Below, one piece after another: positions 12,056 to 23,457 of a stretch of DNA of 64,000 nt; the stretch's first letter is position 1, and the number at the start of each line of letters is the position of its first letter. The DNA lies in NCBI GenBank assembly GCA_963573385.1, contig CAUYLG010034950.1:1-64000 (forward strand). Direction: 5' to 3'. Source of the stretch: Cacajao melanocephalus. Taxonomy: Eukaryota; Chordata; Mammalia; Primates; Pitheciidae. The notes under the pieces were generated by a model. That model ran no database searches and was not told the origin of the DNA. It saw nothing but the letters and a program-made list of their open reading frames with translations. Both the position numbers and the translations under genes were made by a program.

Positions 12056-12948
12056 TGTGGCCTGTTTTCTCCTTGTTGCTTAAGGCAAAATAGAGAGGAA
12101 AGAGAAAAATTGAGGGAGTAACTATTAAACAAAGAAGGACTAGTACTTGATTTGGAAAATCCCAACCTATCCAGATAATATGCTCCAGACAATGTGGCCA
12201 AGGGTGTGGCTGGACAAACCTTTGCTGAAGAGATTAGGCCTGTGACTCATGGACCCAAGCGACCATCTTACCAGAGGCCAGCAACAGAGATGGGTCATCC
12301 AGGAAGGATCCGTAGAGAATCGTCTTGTGTAATGATATGAATCTCATGGCAGGTACAGGAGAGCAACAAGCTTTCTGGAACACGATATCAGCAGAAAAAC
12401 TGACAGTTTGTACTAAAGGGAACTGAGAAAGGATGAAATGAAAGAAGGGTGTTGAATTTCTAGGATTCTACGGGCAGAAAACAGACTGATAGAACTGCTC
12501 AACTACAAACACGTTCTACCTTTCTAGAAAAAGAAGAGAAAGAGCTCCAGAGGCAGAGGCCAGAAAAGTGGACGTAGAGGAGAGGCCAGTGTGGTCTCTG
12601 TAGGCCCAGAAACAGTGACTGGTTCAGTCTTCTTGGGCTCAGAGGGTGGATCAAGCCACAAAGAATATTATCTGGCCCTAAAGACTAATGGAACCTTCTC
12701 TGTTGGGTTTCAAACTTACTTTAGACCAGTAACCCCTTTATTTCTTTAATTTTCTCCCTTGGGGAATGGGAAAGTGTATTGTATGCCTGACCCATCATTG
12801 TATTTTACAAGCAGATAACTTGTTTTCTAGTATCACAGGTCCACAGACAGACAAGAATTTTCCCAGATTGGATCAAACCCAGTGTCTCACCCATACCTAA
12901 TTTATGTGAATTGTGTGATGATATTTGGAACATTTTGAGCTGATGCTC
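12052..12948 (+). mobile_element. MLT1 internal region, 3' part
   Basis: Sequence resumes exactly where 11218 broke off, as shown by comparison with copy 1 at 9108-9275. It runs through typical MaLR internal 3' sequence such as 'ttttctcccttggggaatggga' and 'attgtattttacaagcagataacttg'. Confidence 0.75.
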
Positions 12949-13083
12949 TTCAGAGGGAGCATGCATAGGTCAATACCTTGATTTTAGACTTCTAGCTTCC
13001 AGAAATTTGAAAGAATAAATTTCTATTGCTTAAGCCACCTATTTTCTGATAATTTCTTTTATCAGACCTAAGAAACTAACACA
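12949..13083 (+). mobile_element. MLT1 3' LTR, 5'-deleted
   Basis: Only the last ~135 bases of the LTR remain, ending in 'aagccacc' and a terminal 'agaaactaacac'. They match the end of the 5' LTR at 10540-10745. Confidence 0.75.
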
Positions 13084-13744
13084 CAAATCAAAAGGAAGCT
13101 GAAATGGCTCATTAGTAGTAGACAAAGTCGATTTCAGAGCAAAGACTATTGCCAGGGATAAAGAGGGTCATCTGATAATCATAAAATGGTCAGTTCATAA
13201 GCTAATCAGAAAGATATAGTCATTCTAAACTATATTGCCTCTAATAACAGATTCTCAAAATACACGAAGCAAACACTCATAGGAAAAACAGACAAATCCA
13301 CAATAGTCAGAGTTTTCAACATTCCTCTTTCAATTATTGATAGAATAAGTAGACAGGAAATCAGTAAGGATGTAAAAGATTTGAGCAACCCTTGAAACAA
13401 CCTGACCTAATTGACATTTATAACGCATCATACCCAACAACAGAATTCACATTCTTTTTAGGTGCACATAGAACATTTAGCAAAATAGTTCATACCCTGG
13501 GCGATAAAACAAGTTTCAATGAATTTAAAAATATTCAAGTGATGCAAAATATATAAATGATAAAAATATTGAATTAGAAATCAATAGGAAATATCCAAAT
13601 ATTTGAAGGTAAAATAAAACCTTTCTGCATAATCCATGGGTCAAATAAATCAAATGATCATTAGAAAGTATTTTTAACTGGATAGATATAAAAACACAGT
13701 ATATCAAAGGATGCTCCTAAAGCAGTTATTGTGGGGGACCTTTT

Positions 13745-13855
13745 TTGTTTGTTTGTTTGTTTATTTGCTTGCTTGCTTTGAGACAGAGTCTCACTCTGTC
13801 ACAAAGCCGGAGTGCAGTGCTGCAATCTCGGCTCACTGCAACCTCAGCCTCCTGG
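13745..13855 (-). mobile_element. 5'-truncated Alu, antisense
   Basis: Only the 3' ~110 bases of an Alu with a (TTTG)n-like tail. It is flanked by a perfect 15-bp target duplication, TGTGGGGGACCTTTT (13730-13744 and 13856-13870), inside L1 ORF2. Confidence 0.92.
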
Positions 13856-14242
13856 TGTGGGGGACCTTTTAGCACTAAACCTCTATGGTTAGAAACAAAG
13901 AAAAGTTTCAAATCAATTACTTCAGCTTCCACATTAAGAGACTTCAAAAAGAAGAGCTAATTAAACCCAAAGTAAGCGAAGGAAAGGATATAATGAAGGT
14001 CAAAGAGGAATAGAAAATAGAAAACCAACAAAGTAGATTGATGAAACTAAATACTGATTCTTTGAGAGGATTGATAAAATTGCCAAACTTCTAGCTAGAC
14101 TTACGGGGTGGGGTGGAGAAGAAAGCACAGTTTATGAGTATAGAAAATGAAATAGGTAACATCATTAGAGATTGTACAGGTATTAAAAAGATAGTCATGG
14201 GTATTATGACAACTTTATGCCAATAGATTTGACAACTTAGAT

Positions 14243-14761
14243 CAGGGGTGAACAAACTTTCTCTGTAGAGGACCAGATAGTAAATATTTTTGGCTTTGAG
14301 GACCACAAATGGTCTATGTCATGTATATTTTCCCCTAATCTTTAAAAATGTAAGAAACATTCTTAGCTTGCAGACTGTACTAGTTCATTCTCACACTCTT
14401 ATAAAGAAATACCTGAGGCTGGGTAATTTATAAAGAAAAGAGGTTTAATTGACTTATGGTTCTGCAGGCTGTATAGGAAGCATAGCTGGGGAGGTCCCAG
14501 GAAACTTACAATCATGGCGGAAAGTGACAGGGAAGCTAGAGCTGGAGGAAGAAGAGGTGGGGAGGTGCTACACACTTTTAAACAATCAGATCTCACAATA
14601 ACCCACTCACTGTCATGAGAACAACACTAAAGGGAAATCTGCCCCATGATCCAATCACCTCCCACCAAGCTCTACCTCCAACATTGGGGATTACAATTTG
14701 ACATGAGATTTGCGTGGGGACACAGACACAAACCGTATCCTGGACTAAGAACCAACCCCTG
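14243..14761 (+). mobile_element. hAT-type DNA transposon remnant, split by an MST LTR
   Basis: Ends are CAGGGGTGAAC and the inverted ACCAACCCCTG, with an 8-bp target duplication ACTTAGAT/ACTTAAAT (14235-14242, 14762-14769) in L1 ORF2. Eight-base duplications and such ends fit hAT elements. The MST LTR at 14378-14739 is inside it. The same family appears in opposite orientation at 42081-42294. Confidence 0.8.
14378..14739 (-). mobile_element. MST-type LTR (MaLR), antisense, solo
   Basis: Antisense MST LTR recognised by the same blocks as at 7063-7471. It inserted into the hAT element. Confidence 0.88.
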
Positions 14762-16566
14762 ACTTAAATTAAATGGACAAATTCTTTGCAAGACGCAAGT
14801 TTTCAAAACTCACCCAATAAGAAATAGATAACCTGACTTTCCACATCTAATAAGAAATTGAATTTTAAGTTTTTTCACAAAGGAAACTACAGAGCATTTT
14901 ACTGAAAAATTCTACCCAATATTTAAAAAAGAAATGGTACCATTTCTACATAAACTCTTTTGGAAAATTAAAAAGAAAATACTTTCCAATTCATTCTATA
15001 ACAGAAGCATCACCCTGTTAGCACAAGCAAAGGTGCTACAAGAAAAGAAAGCTAAACATCAGTATCCCTGGTGAACATAGACATAAAATTCTAAACAAAA
15101 TTTTAGCAAATTGAATCCAACAATTTATAGAAAGTGACATTCATCATAACCAAATGGGGTCCGATTGGTGTAACATTCAAAAATCGATTTATATAATTTT
15201 TCACATTAATAAGCTAAAGGAGAAAAATCATACAGTTATCTCAATAGATTGAGAAAAGGATTGGACAAAACTCTACATCCATTCTTGATAAAAAAAAAAA
15301 ATTCTCAGCAAACTAGGAATAGAAGAGAAAGTTCTCAACCTGAAACTTCCTTAATCTAGTAGCAGAAAATTTCCTGCTGCTATAGCATTTAATAGTGAAA
15401 GACTGAGTTATTTTTCTCCAAGATCAGAAACAAGACAATGAGTCTGCCCTCTCCACTCCCATTCAACATTCTATTGCAGGTTGTAGCCAGTGTGGTCAGA
15501 AAGAAGGCAATATAAAAGTACAACATAAAAGACACTTACATTGAAAAGAAAGAAATTAAACTGTCTGTCTGCAGACAACATGATTGTCTATGAAGAAAAT
15601 TGAATAAAATCTTAATAAAAAAGCTACTAGAACTAATAAGTTTCACAAGTTGGCAAGATACAAGACATATGAATGGAAGTAAATAGTATTTCTGTATATT
15701 GTACCTGTTATTCCTTCAAAAGTGTTAGGTATTTGGTGAGAAATCTGACAAAAGAGGTTAAAATCTGTACACTGAAAACATAAAACATTGTGGAGAGAAA
15801 TTAGAGAAGAGCCAAATAAATGGACACACTGAATTTATCAGTCAGAAGACTCAATAGTGTTAACACATGAATTCTCCCCAAAAAGGATCTATAGATTTAA
15901 TGCAATACAAGTCGACATCCCAAGAGGACTTTTTGGTAGAATTGTTTGGTAAAATTTCTGTGAACACACAAAGGACCTAAAATAATCAAATAACTTTGAC
16001 AGAGAAGAACAAAGTTGGGAGGCTAACACTGTATGATTTCAAGATGTTTTATCAAGCTGCAGTAATCAGGGCAGTGTGGTCTTGACACAAATATAGATTA
16101 ATTAAGGCAACAGAATAGAGAACATACATATATAAAGCAAAGAAACCTTACATATCTGGACTACTGATTTCCAACAAAGGTTCAAAAGGCAATGAAGTGA
16201 GAAAAGAATGCATTTTTCAATATATGATAGTGAACCAATTAGGCAACTACATACAAATAAACTTTGATCCTTGGATCATTTTAATATTAAGTCAATATGA
16301 TCACAGACCTAAATATAAAACATCACATTATAAAACACTTAGAAGAAAACATGGGAGAAAAATTTTTGTGACTTTGAGTAGGCAGAGAGTTCTTACATAC
16401 AGTGCTAAAAGTGTGATCTAAAAGCTGGTACATTGGACTTCACTAAAATTTTTTAAAATTCATTTTATTTGAAAGACACCAATAAGAGAATGAAAAGAGA
16501 AGTCACAGACTAGGAGAAAATATTATTAAAGTATATATCTGATGAAGGAATTGTGTCCAGAATATA

Positions 16567-16612
16567 TTAGGTTGGTGCAAAAATATTTGCGGTTTTTGTC
16601 TTTGCTTTCAGT
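16567..16612 (+). mobile_element. MADE1 (mariner MITE), left half only
   Basis: TTAGGTTGGTGCAAAAATAT and the following central segment match the left half of MADE1, inserted after TA in L1 ORF2. The right half is missing, so no miR-548-type hairpin can form. Confidence 0.85.
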
Positions 16613-16693
16613 GTATAAAGAATCCTTTCAACTATATGTATAAAGGTTTTTGCCATTACTTTCAATGTATAAAGAATACCTTCAATTATAAAA
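16591..16693 (+). repeat. Tandem duplication spanning a MADE1-L1 junction
   Basis: Two direct copies (16591-16644 and 16645-16693) each carry the centre of MADE1 followed by the same L1 sequence 'tataaagaat'. Confidence 0.8.
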
Positions 16694-16793
16694 AATTCCC
16701 AAAAATTCAACAATAAGAAAACAAGCAACCCATTTTTTTTAATTGGGCAGAAGATTTGAATAGGCATTTCACCAAAGAAGATACACAAATGTC

Positions 16794-16880
16794 AATGATG
16801 TTGAGAATCTTTCACACAGAATGATTCTCAACATCACTGCTTTCTTTCTGTTCACACAGAAAGATTCTCAACATCATTGG
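16794..16880. repeat. Local direct plus inverted repeat cluster in L1
   Basis: A perfect 20-bp inverted repeat pairs 16794-16813 with 16859-16878. A 40-bp-period direct repeat also lies at 16811-16840 and 16851-16880. None of this belongs to the ancestral L1 sequence as I know it. Confidence 0.85.
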
Positions 16881-17642
16881 TTATTAGTAAAATGAAGATT
16901 AAATGTACAGTGAGCTACCACCACCCATCTTTTTGAATGGCTAAAATTAAAAATACCAAATCACAGTGAGAGGGGAAGTACTAGAATTCTCATATATTCT
17001 CAGACACTGCTGGTAGGAATGTACAGTCTCACAGTTACTTTAGAAGATAGTTTGGCCATTTCTTAAAAAGTTAAATACACGTCTACCATTTGATACAGCT
17101 GTTCCACTCCTAGATGTTTATTCAAGAGCAAGGAAATCATACAGTTTTGATACAAAGATGTATACATGAATGTTCATAGCAACTCTCTATTTGTAAGTGT
17201 CAAAAAATGGAAACAACCCGCATGTTCATCAAGGAAAGTATGGATAAATAAGCCCCGTGATCTACTCATACACTTGAATGCTGCTCAGCAATGAAAGGTA
17301 ATGAACTATTTATCAAGTAACACCATGCATGAATCCTGAAATAATTGTGCTGAGTAAAAGAAGCCAATCCAAGAAAAAAAGTGTACATACCATAGGATTC
17401 TGTTTATATAAAATTCTAGGAAATGGAAACTTTCATAGAGTGAAGGAAGGTAGATCAGTGGTTATTTGGGGACAGGGAACAGATGGGAGGAAAGGATTAC
17501 AAAGGGGCAGAAGAAAACTTCTGGAATTGATAGGCATATTTATTATTTTGGTTATGGCGGTAGTTTTACAGGTGTAAATTTACCAAGTCCTGCACTTTAA
17601 GTGGGTAACAGTTGATCATATGTCGGTTATACATTAGTAAAG

Positions 17643-17998
17643 CTTAGGAAAGGAAGGAGGGAGGGGAGAGGAGGAAAAGAAGTGAGAAAGGAAGGAGATG
17701 AAGGGAAGATGGAGAGGAGGGAGAGAAAGGGAGGAAGGAGAGGAAAGAAGGAGAAGAAGGAAATATAGAGAGGAGAGAGTGGGAGTAAAAGAAGAAGTAA
17801 GGGAGGGAGGGATGGAGGAAGGAAGGGAAAGAGTGGAAGGAAGGGAAGGAAGGGAAGGGAAGGGAGGAAGGAAGGAAGGAAGGGAAGGAAGGAAGGAAGG
17901 AAGGAAAAGGAGGGATGGAGGAAAGGGAGGGAGGGAGGGAGAAGAGAAAGGAGAGGAAAGAGAGGAAGAAAGAAAGGAGAGAAAGCGAAAGAAGGGAA
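17643..17998 (+). repeat. Polypurine tract with GGAA/GGGA microsatellite
   Basis: About 355 bases are almost free of pyrimidines. A GGAA-rich core lies at 17820-17910. It lies at the L1 3' end and may have grown from its tail. Open frames on both strands here are compositional artefacts. Confidence 0.95.
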
Positions 17999-19200
17999 AT
18001 TTCAGCTGTCAAAGAACTGGTCTAGGAGCTTAGGTTAGTGAGAGGGAAGTGAGATTTCCTTGGAGCTCCTCGATACCATTTCCTAATCTCAATAAGACTG
18101 GTCCTGACTATGCACATCAGCTAAGTGACATGTTCTACCAGAATGCTGGCTCACATTATTCCATTTGTATTTATTTTGTATAATGTCTCTGTGATATTTG
18201 TAAGCCATGAGGGTTCTACCAGTCCACCATCCCAGAAAAATCTGATCTTTCTGCTCCCAGGATGGCAGATGAAAACACATATGGCTACACACACAACTCA
18301 GGCTGCATTTGTCACCTAAGACTTAGTTTTTGTTAGTACACCTACCTCCTTCCTTTCTACTTACCCCTTACTGTGGAGAATTCTATTAATTATGGAACTT
18401 TCCAATAAGCAAACTCAACTGGTGAAAATACAAATCTATAAAACAGATAAAGAAGAAATTGATCACATTTCTTACAGAAAGAGTCTGAAAGGGCCACTTT
18501 AAATAAGAAAGCTTCTATAGGGAGTCTAAAGATGAGTTGATGTATAAAAATTGACTTTGTACATATTTCAGGAATCTAGGTACATACCATTAGGCCAGTC
18601 TGACCAAGTGAAATGAGTTTTATAAGCTGCCCTTGTTTTCAGAAGGGCCTCCCTAGTGCTGGGCCTCCACTCTGTACTAAACCCCCCATTTCCTCCTGTC
18701 AGTGAGTGAAGGGTGTCAGGGATAGTGGAGTGCGGCTGTGCTTAGGGATGATGCAGAGCCACCTACACCGGGGCCTCGAGCTCTTCCATACTGCCCCTAG
18801 AGGACAGGAGGCCCACATGCGGTCAGTGGGGAGGTCAGCCAATCCCTAGGACATGCATAAGTGCATAGCATAAATGACTCACTGATGTGGCTGGACCTGG
18901 CCCAGCTATGGGTGTGGTGAGTTAAGGGCATCCCTGGTGCTGGTGCCCATCATAGGAGGCACCCAGCACTCTGTGCATGCCACCTGCTGTCTCCTCTCTA
19001 CAGAGTCCACCACGGGTCATGCTGCTGTGTTCTCTTCCAGGATTGTTGCCATCCATGTCCAGACTCAAATGTACCCATGGAATATTTTATTCATCTGTGT
19101 CTTTTATTTTTAAACATAAACCTCCCCCTTAAACTGAATGATATTATTCTGTATCTTCTTATTTTTATCACTCAGCATGACTTGTAATTCTATCCATTTT
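17999..19200. other. Mostly unique sequence, locally GC-richer
   Basis: 18620-19060 is noticeably richer in G and C than its surroundings but is not a CpG island. No gene or repeat assigned. An old L1-like scrap may start near 19090. Confidence 0.45.
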
Positions 19201-19204
19201 TAAT

Positions 19205-19506
19205 TAGTTAATTAATTTGAGAGATGGGGTCTCCTTCTGTCATCCAGGATAGAGTGCAGTGTGCAGTCACAACTCCCTGAAGCCTGGATCTGCTGGGCTC
19301 AAGTGACCCTCCCACCTCCACCTTCCAAACAGCTGGGCCTACCGGCATGTGTCACCATGCCTGGATAATATTTTTATGTTTATATTTTGTAAAGACGGAG
19401 TCTCAATATGTTTGCCGGCTGGTCATGAAACCCTGTCCTCAAGCCATACTCCCACCTCAGCCTCCCAAAGTGCTGAGATTATGAGCATGAGCCACCATGT
19501 CCAACC
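19205..19506 (-). mobile_element. Old Alu (AluJ-like), antisense
   Basis: Diverged antisense Alu with many substitutions; the two-arm layout is still clear. Confidence 0.85.
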
Positions 19507-19761
19507 CTATCTATATTAAAACATAGAAGTCTACCTCATTCCTTCTAACCACTCCCTAGATTTCACACAACATCCATAGCACAGTTTACTGAGCTATGAC
19601 CTAATTCCTGGGCATGTAGGTTGCTTCTCTTGCAGACATTGCTGTGATAAATGCCCATTCCCCTGCCTCTGGTATACTTGAGGAGGGTTTAAACTGAGCT
19701 TTAACCCCGTACTCCTGAGAAATACAGTTTTACCCCCATATCCTTAATAAATACCATTTTA

Positions 19762-20213
<452 letters not shown>

Positions 20214-20788
20214 AAAATTGGGGAGTGTAACTTTTTTCTTAGATCCCTGTTTCTCTCCTTTCGGCCTTTAGTTAAGGATCCACCCACATTATCATCATGT
20301 TTGGAAGTCTCTTGATCATGATTAGTCATGTTTTGTTTGGTTTGCTTGTTTTATCTGTTCATGTTAGACTTGGACAGGTCTGGGTTCAAATTGATTTGAT
20401 TTCTCTGAGCCTCAAGTGTCTGTATCTGAAGAATTGACATGATAATTAATAACTAACAATGTTGTCGACATATGGAATGTGTATGAAGTGCTAAGCAAAA
20501 TGATTAAAATATAGTATGTAATAATTGCTGGCTGTTATGGAATAAATGGTAAAGTTTACAAAATAAAGCACATCCAGTAATTTCAGTATTTTGAATATTG
20601 AGGATATTTTTAGTAACAGCGATTTTTCAATATATTCGTATCTTTGTCACTCACTGTCTTTCCTAGGAATGGAATTACTATTTATTCACCCCTATACAAT
20701 TACACATGCCCATTTTAACCTTGTGTTAAATTCCATTAGAGTTTGGCCTAAGTTTGGTAAATTACTATCTAAATCTAAACGTTGAAAC
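20214..20788. other. Unique AT-rich sequence
   Basis: No repeat or gene recognised. Confidence 0.5.
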
Positions 20789-21075
20789 TGCCTGTAATCC
20801 CAGCACTTTGGGAGGCCAAGACAGGAGGATCACTTGAGGTCAGGAGTTCAAATCTAGGCTGGCCAACATGGCAAAACCTCATCTCTACTAAAAGTAAATT
20901 TTAAAAAACCCTTAGGCTGGGTGTGATGGTCCCAGCTACTGGAGCACCTGAGGCAGAATTGCTTGAACCTGAGAAGCAGAAGTTACAGTGAGCCCAGATC
21001 ACACCACTGCACTCCAGCCTGGGCAATAAAGCCAGACTCTGTCTCAGATAACAACAACAAAAAAAAAACACGCCA
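20789..21075 (+). mobile_element. Alu, slightly 5'-truncated
   Basis: Begins at 'actgcctgtaatcccagcac', lacking the first ~20 bases, and ends in an A-rich, CAA-containing tail. An internal deletion removes part of the middle A-rich linker and second-arm start. Confidence 0.9.
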
Positions 21076-21329
21076 AACAATCAAAGAAAAGAGATAAAAG
21101 TTGTGGAAGACATTAAAAGATGATCTGTCCCAACTCCTCATTCCCAACATGCATAGGCTTTGTCTAACCATTTCTTTCTGAGGTCTGCTAATTCAACAGG
21201 ATACATGGTGAAAATACTCTTAGTTTCCAGAGTTGTACTACCTAAAATTTTCTTCTATCTTCAAAGTCATTCAGGTGATAAAATTTTTGATTGTCCCCAA
21301 CATAAATGGGAAAGATCTGAAAAAAATGC

Positions 21330-21520
21330 CCTCTTGGCTGATGCAATGTGTTCAGTTTACCCAGTACTTTGCACCAGGCACCCGCTCTCCTAAGTGTTGG
21401 TGATGGAGATGTTACAAAAGTACCCAAGCTGCTGCCCTCATGGAATCTACAGTCTAGTACAGGAGAGAGACAAACAGGAATGCAGTAGCATTGAGTCAGA
21501 ATCTAGATTAAGAGAAGGTA
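21330..21520 (+). mobile_element. Ancient LINE/SINE remnant (L2/MIR-type)
   Basis: The pattern 'accaggcacccgctctcctaag' followed by 'gctgccctcatggaatctacagtctagt' is a common mammalian-wide repeat motif. Family name uncertain. Confidence 0.5.
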
Positions 21521-21773
21521 GCATTTCACTAGTCCTAATTAAGCTGATATTGACCATGTGCTCCTTAAATTACTAAGCTGAGAGGCACACTTCTCATAAT
21601 CCAGGGACTTCTTAGTTTTGATGCTTTAAAAATATACACTAAATAGACAAAGAGGAGAGTGTTCTGTAGTAGGCAAAGTGGAGAACATGCCTTTCTAACA
21701 TAAGAAATTTTTTCCCGAAATCTTGATCAAGAAAACATACTCTACAAATATAGCATTTCCTTTTTGTTCAAAG

Positions 21774-21774
<1 letters not shown>

Positions 21775-21813
<39 letters not shown>

Positions 21814-21838
21814 ACATACACACGTGCATGCACACACA
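21775..21838. repeat. (CA)n microsatellite with CATA interruptions
   Basis: Alternating purine-pyrimidine tract with a continuous CA core of about 14 units. Confidence 0.95.
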
Positions 21839-23158
21839 TAACTAAAAGGGAAGAATTTCTTGCAGCTTGCAGCAGGCCCTAGAGATTTAAATACTGAAAC
21901 CTTTAATTTGTACCAATAATTCATATACAGCTATATGGGGTGAAAAAGGTTAATGATGGAATTTTTTTAAGTATGTTTCATTGACTATAAATGGCAGATT
22001 TGACAGTTAAAATGAAAATTGTTCCAGAAGAAACTTTAGTCAAACTAATTATTTGAGACGTTATAAGGATGTATAATTATATTCTTCACCTTTTAAAAAA
22101 AGTTTTATTACAAATGTGCTTTTAAAGAACAAGTAGAGAAATAAAAGCTGTAATTGTTCTTAATTATAGCTAACTGTAATTGCACTCAATTGCAATATGC
22201 TGAATATCACCAATGGCTAAAGAAATCCTGGCACGCAGACAGTGCACCCACACTCATGAGATGAGGTATCATTTTATGAATATTCTGTTATCTATAATTT
22301 AGCTCTTTTACTGTTGATTCCATTTCTGTTGGTTTTATTTTATTTTTTTTTTTAGTGATTGTAGAGATATAATTGTCATCTGTAAATGTACTGAAGGTTG
22401 TAGATTTCATCTGGGGTTGGTTCAAAATTCCCATTGCTACAAAAAGACATATTGGAGATTGTTAAAATGAGAGATTTGGACATGACCCATCATGGTTGAA
22501 TACATTGAATACACAGATTTGCATTTTCAGAGGTAAGGATGAATACCACATTTAATTTGCCCAGCACCATCCAAGAAGCAACCTGGAAAATTTGAAGGAT
22601 CTAAAATAGCATGAGGGTTTCTGCTAAAAGCTTTCAGAGTGGTGTTATTTCAAATGGCTAAAAATCCCCATAAATGGGAAAATGTTCATCTCTCTCTCCT
22701 TTACGCTCTGGACTCAAATCAAGTTCTGTTTCTGCCCATACTGCTGCTGCTCCACCTTCCCATACAGTCAGAGGGTGGATGTCTGGCCCCTGAGCTGCCT
22801 TCTGACTGTCAGGGAGCCTCCTCACTTGACTCCTTTGCAAAATGAAGGCTGATAGCACTACCCTGTTCCTTGTCAAAGACTGTATATACAGGGTAGATTT
22901 TTATACATAAATAAATACACTGTTGGGGAAAAGAAATAGGTTCTGTAGCTTCAGGAGAAAGGAGCATTTTATTACATGTTTATAGCCATTGTTCTGAAAA
23001 TTAAAAAATAAAAAATAACATTAACAACAACAACAAAAAACACAAGATTGTTTCAGATCATATCAGAACAACCTTTATTTCTTCACTATTTCCATAAATG
23101 GCTGCTAAGAGCTTTCAACTTTGTAGCCAAAGACAGCTTTGACACAATTACTGGTGCT
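21839..23158. other. Unique AT-rich sequence
   Basis: No named repeat. Small A-rich stretches lie near 23000-23040. Nothing gene-like beyond short frames. Confidence 0.5.
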
Positions 23159-23457
23159 TTTTTTTTTTTTTTTTGGAGATGGAGTCTCGCTCCGTTACCC
23201 AGGCTGAAGTGCAGTGGCATGATCTCAGCTCACTGCATCCTCCACCTCCCAGTTCAATCAATTCTCCTGCCTCAGCCTCCCGAGTAGCTGGAATTACAGG
23301 CGTGTGCCACCATGCCTGCTAATTCTTTTGTATTTTTAGTAGAAATGGGGTTTTGCCATGTTGGTCAGACTGGTCTCAAACTCCTGACCTCAAGTGATCC
23401 ACCCGCCTCAACCTCCCAAAGTGCTAGAGTGACAGACATGAGCCACCACGTCTGGCC
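23159..23457 (-). mobile_element. Alu, antisense
   Basis: Complete antisense Alu with an 18-base poly(T). Confidence 0.95.

Larger units (their letters stand above)
13084..17642 (+). mobile_element. Old L1 (L1M) ORF2 and 3' end, with nested insertions
   Basis: Colinear with L1 ORF2 from the endonuclease region through the reverse transcriptase and C-terminal part, then a 3' UTR. Many stops and indels show it is dead. It is interrupted by a truncated Alu (13745-13855), a hAT element split by an MST LTR (14243-14761), a MADE1 piece (16567-16612) and local rearrangements (16794-16880). The 3' end runs into a polypurine tract. Confidence 0.88.

Noticed and set aside
11305..12093. 262-codon open frame, the longest in the window
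   Set aside because: It is the remnant of a 5'-truncated, frameshifted NOP56 processed pseudogene. It begins at a GTG, has an in-frame stop upstream and ends in a CA repeat.
16567..16680. Possible miR-548-type hairpin
   Set aside because: Only the left half of MADE1 is present, so the stem cannot form.
17644..18033. Open frames of 111 and 122 codons on both strands
   Set aside because: They are products of the polypurine repeat composition (Glu/Arg/Lys-rich on one strand, Ser/Pro/Leu/Phe-rich on the other).
18620..19060. Possible CpG island or promoter
   Set aside because: It is GC-richer than its flanks, but CpG is scarce and there is no promoter architecture.
21775..21838. Direct-repeat array as a CRISPR-like structure
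   Set aside because: It is a plain CA microsatellite in a primate genome, with no spacers.
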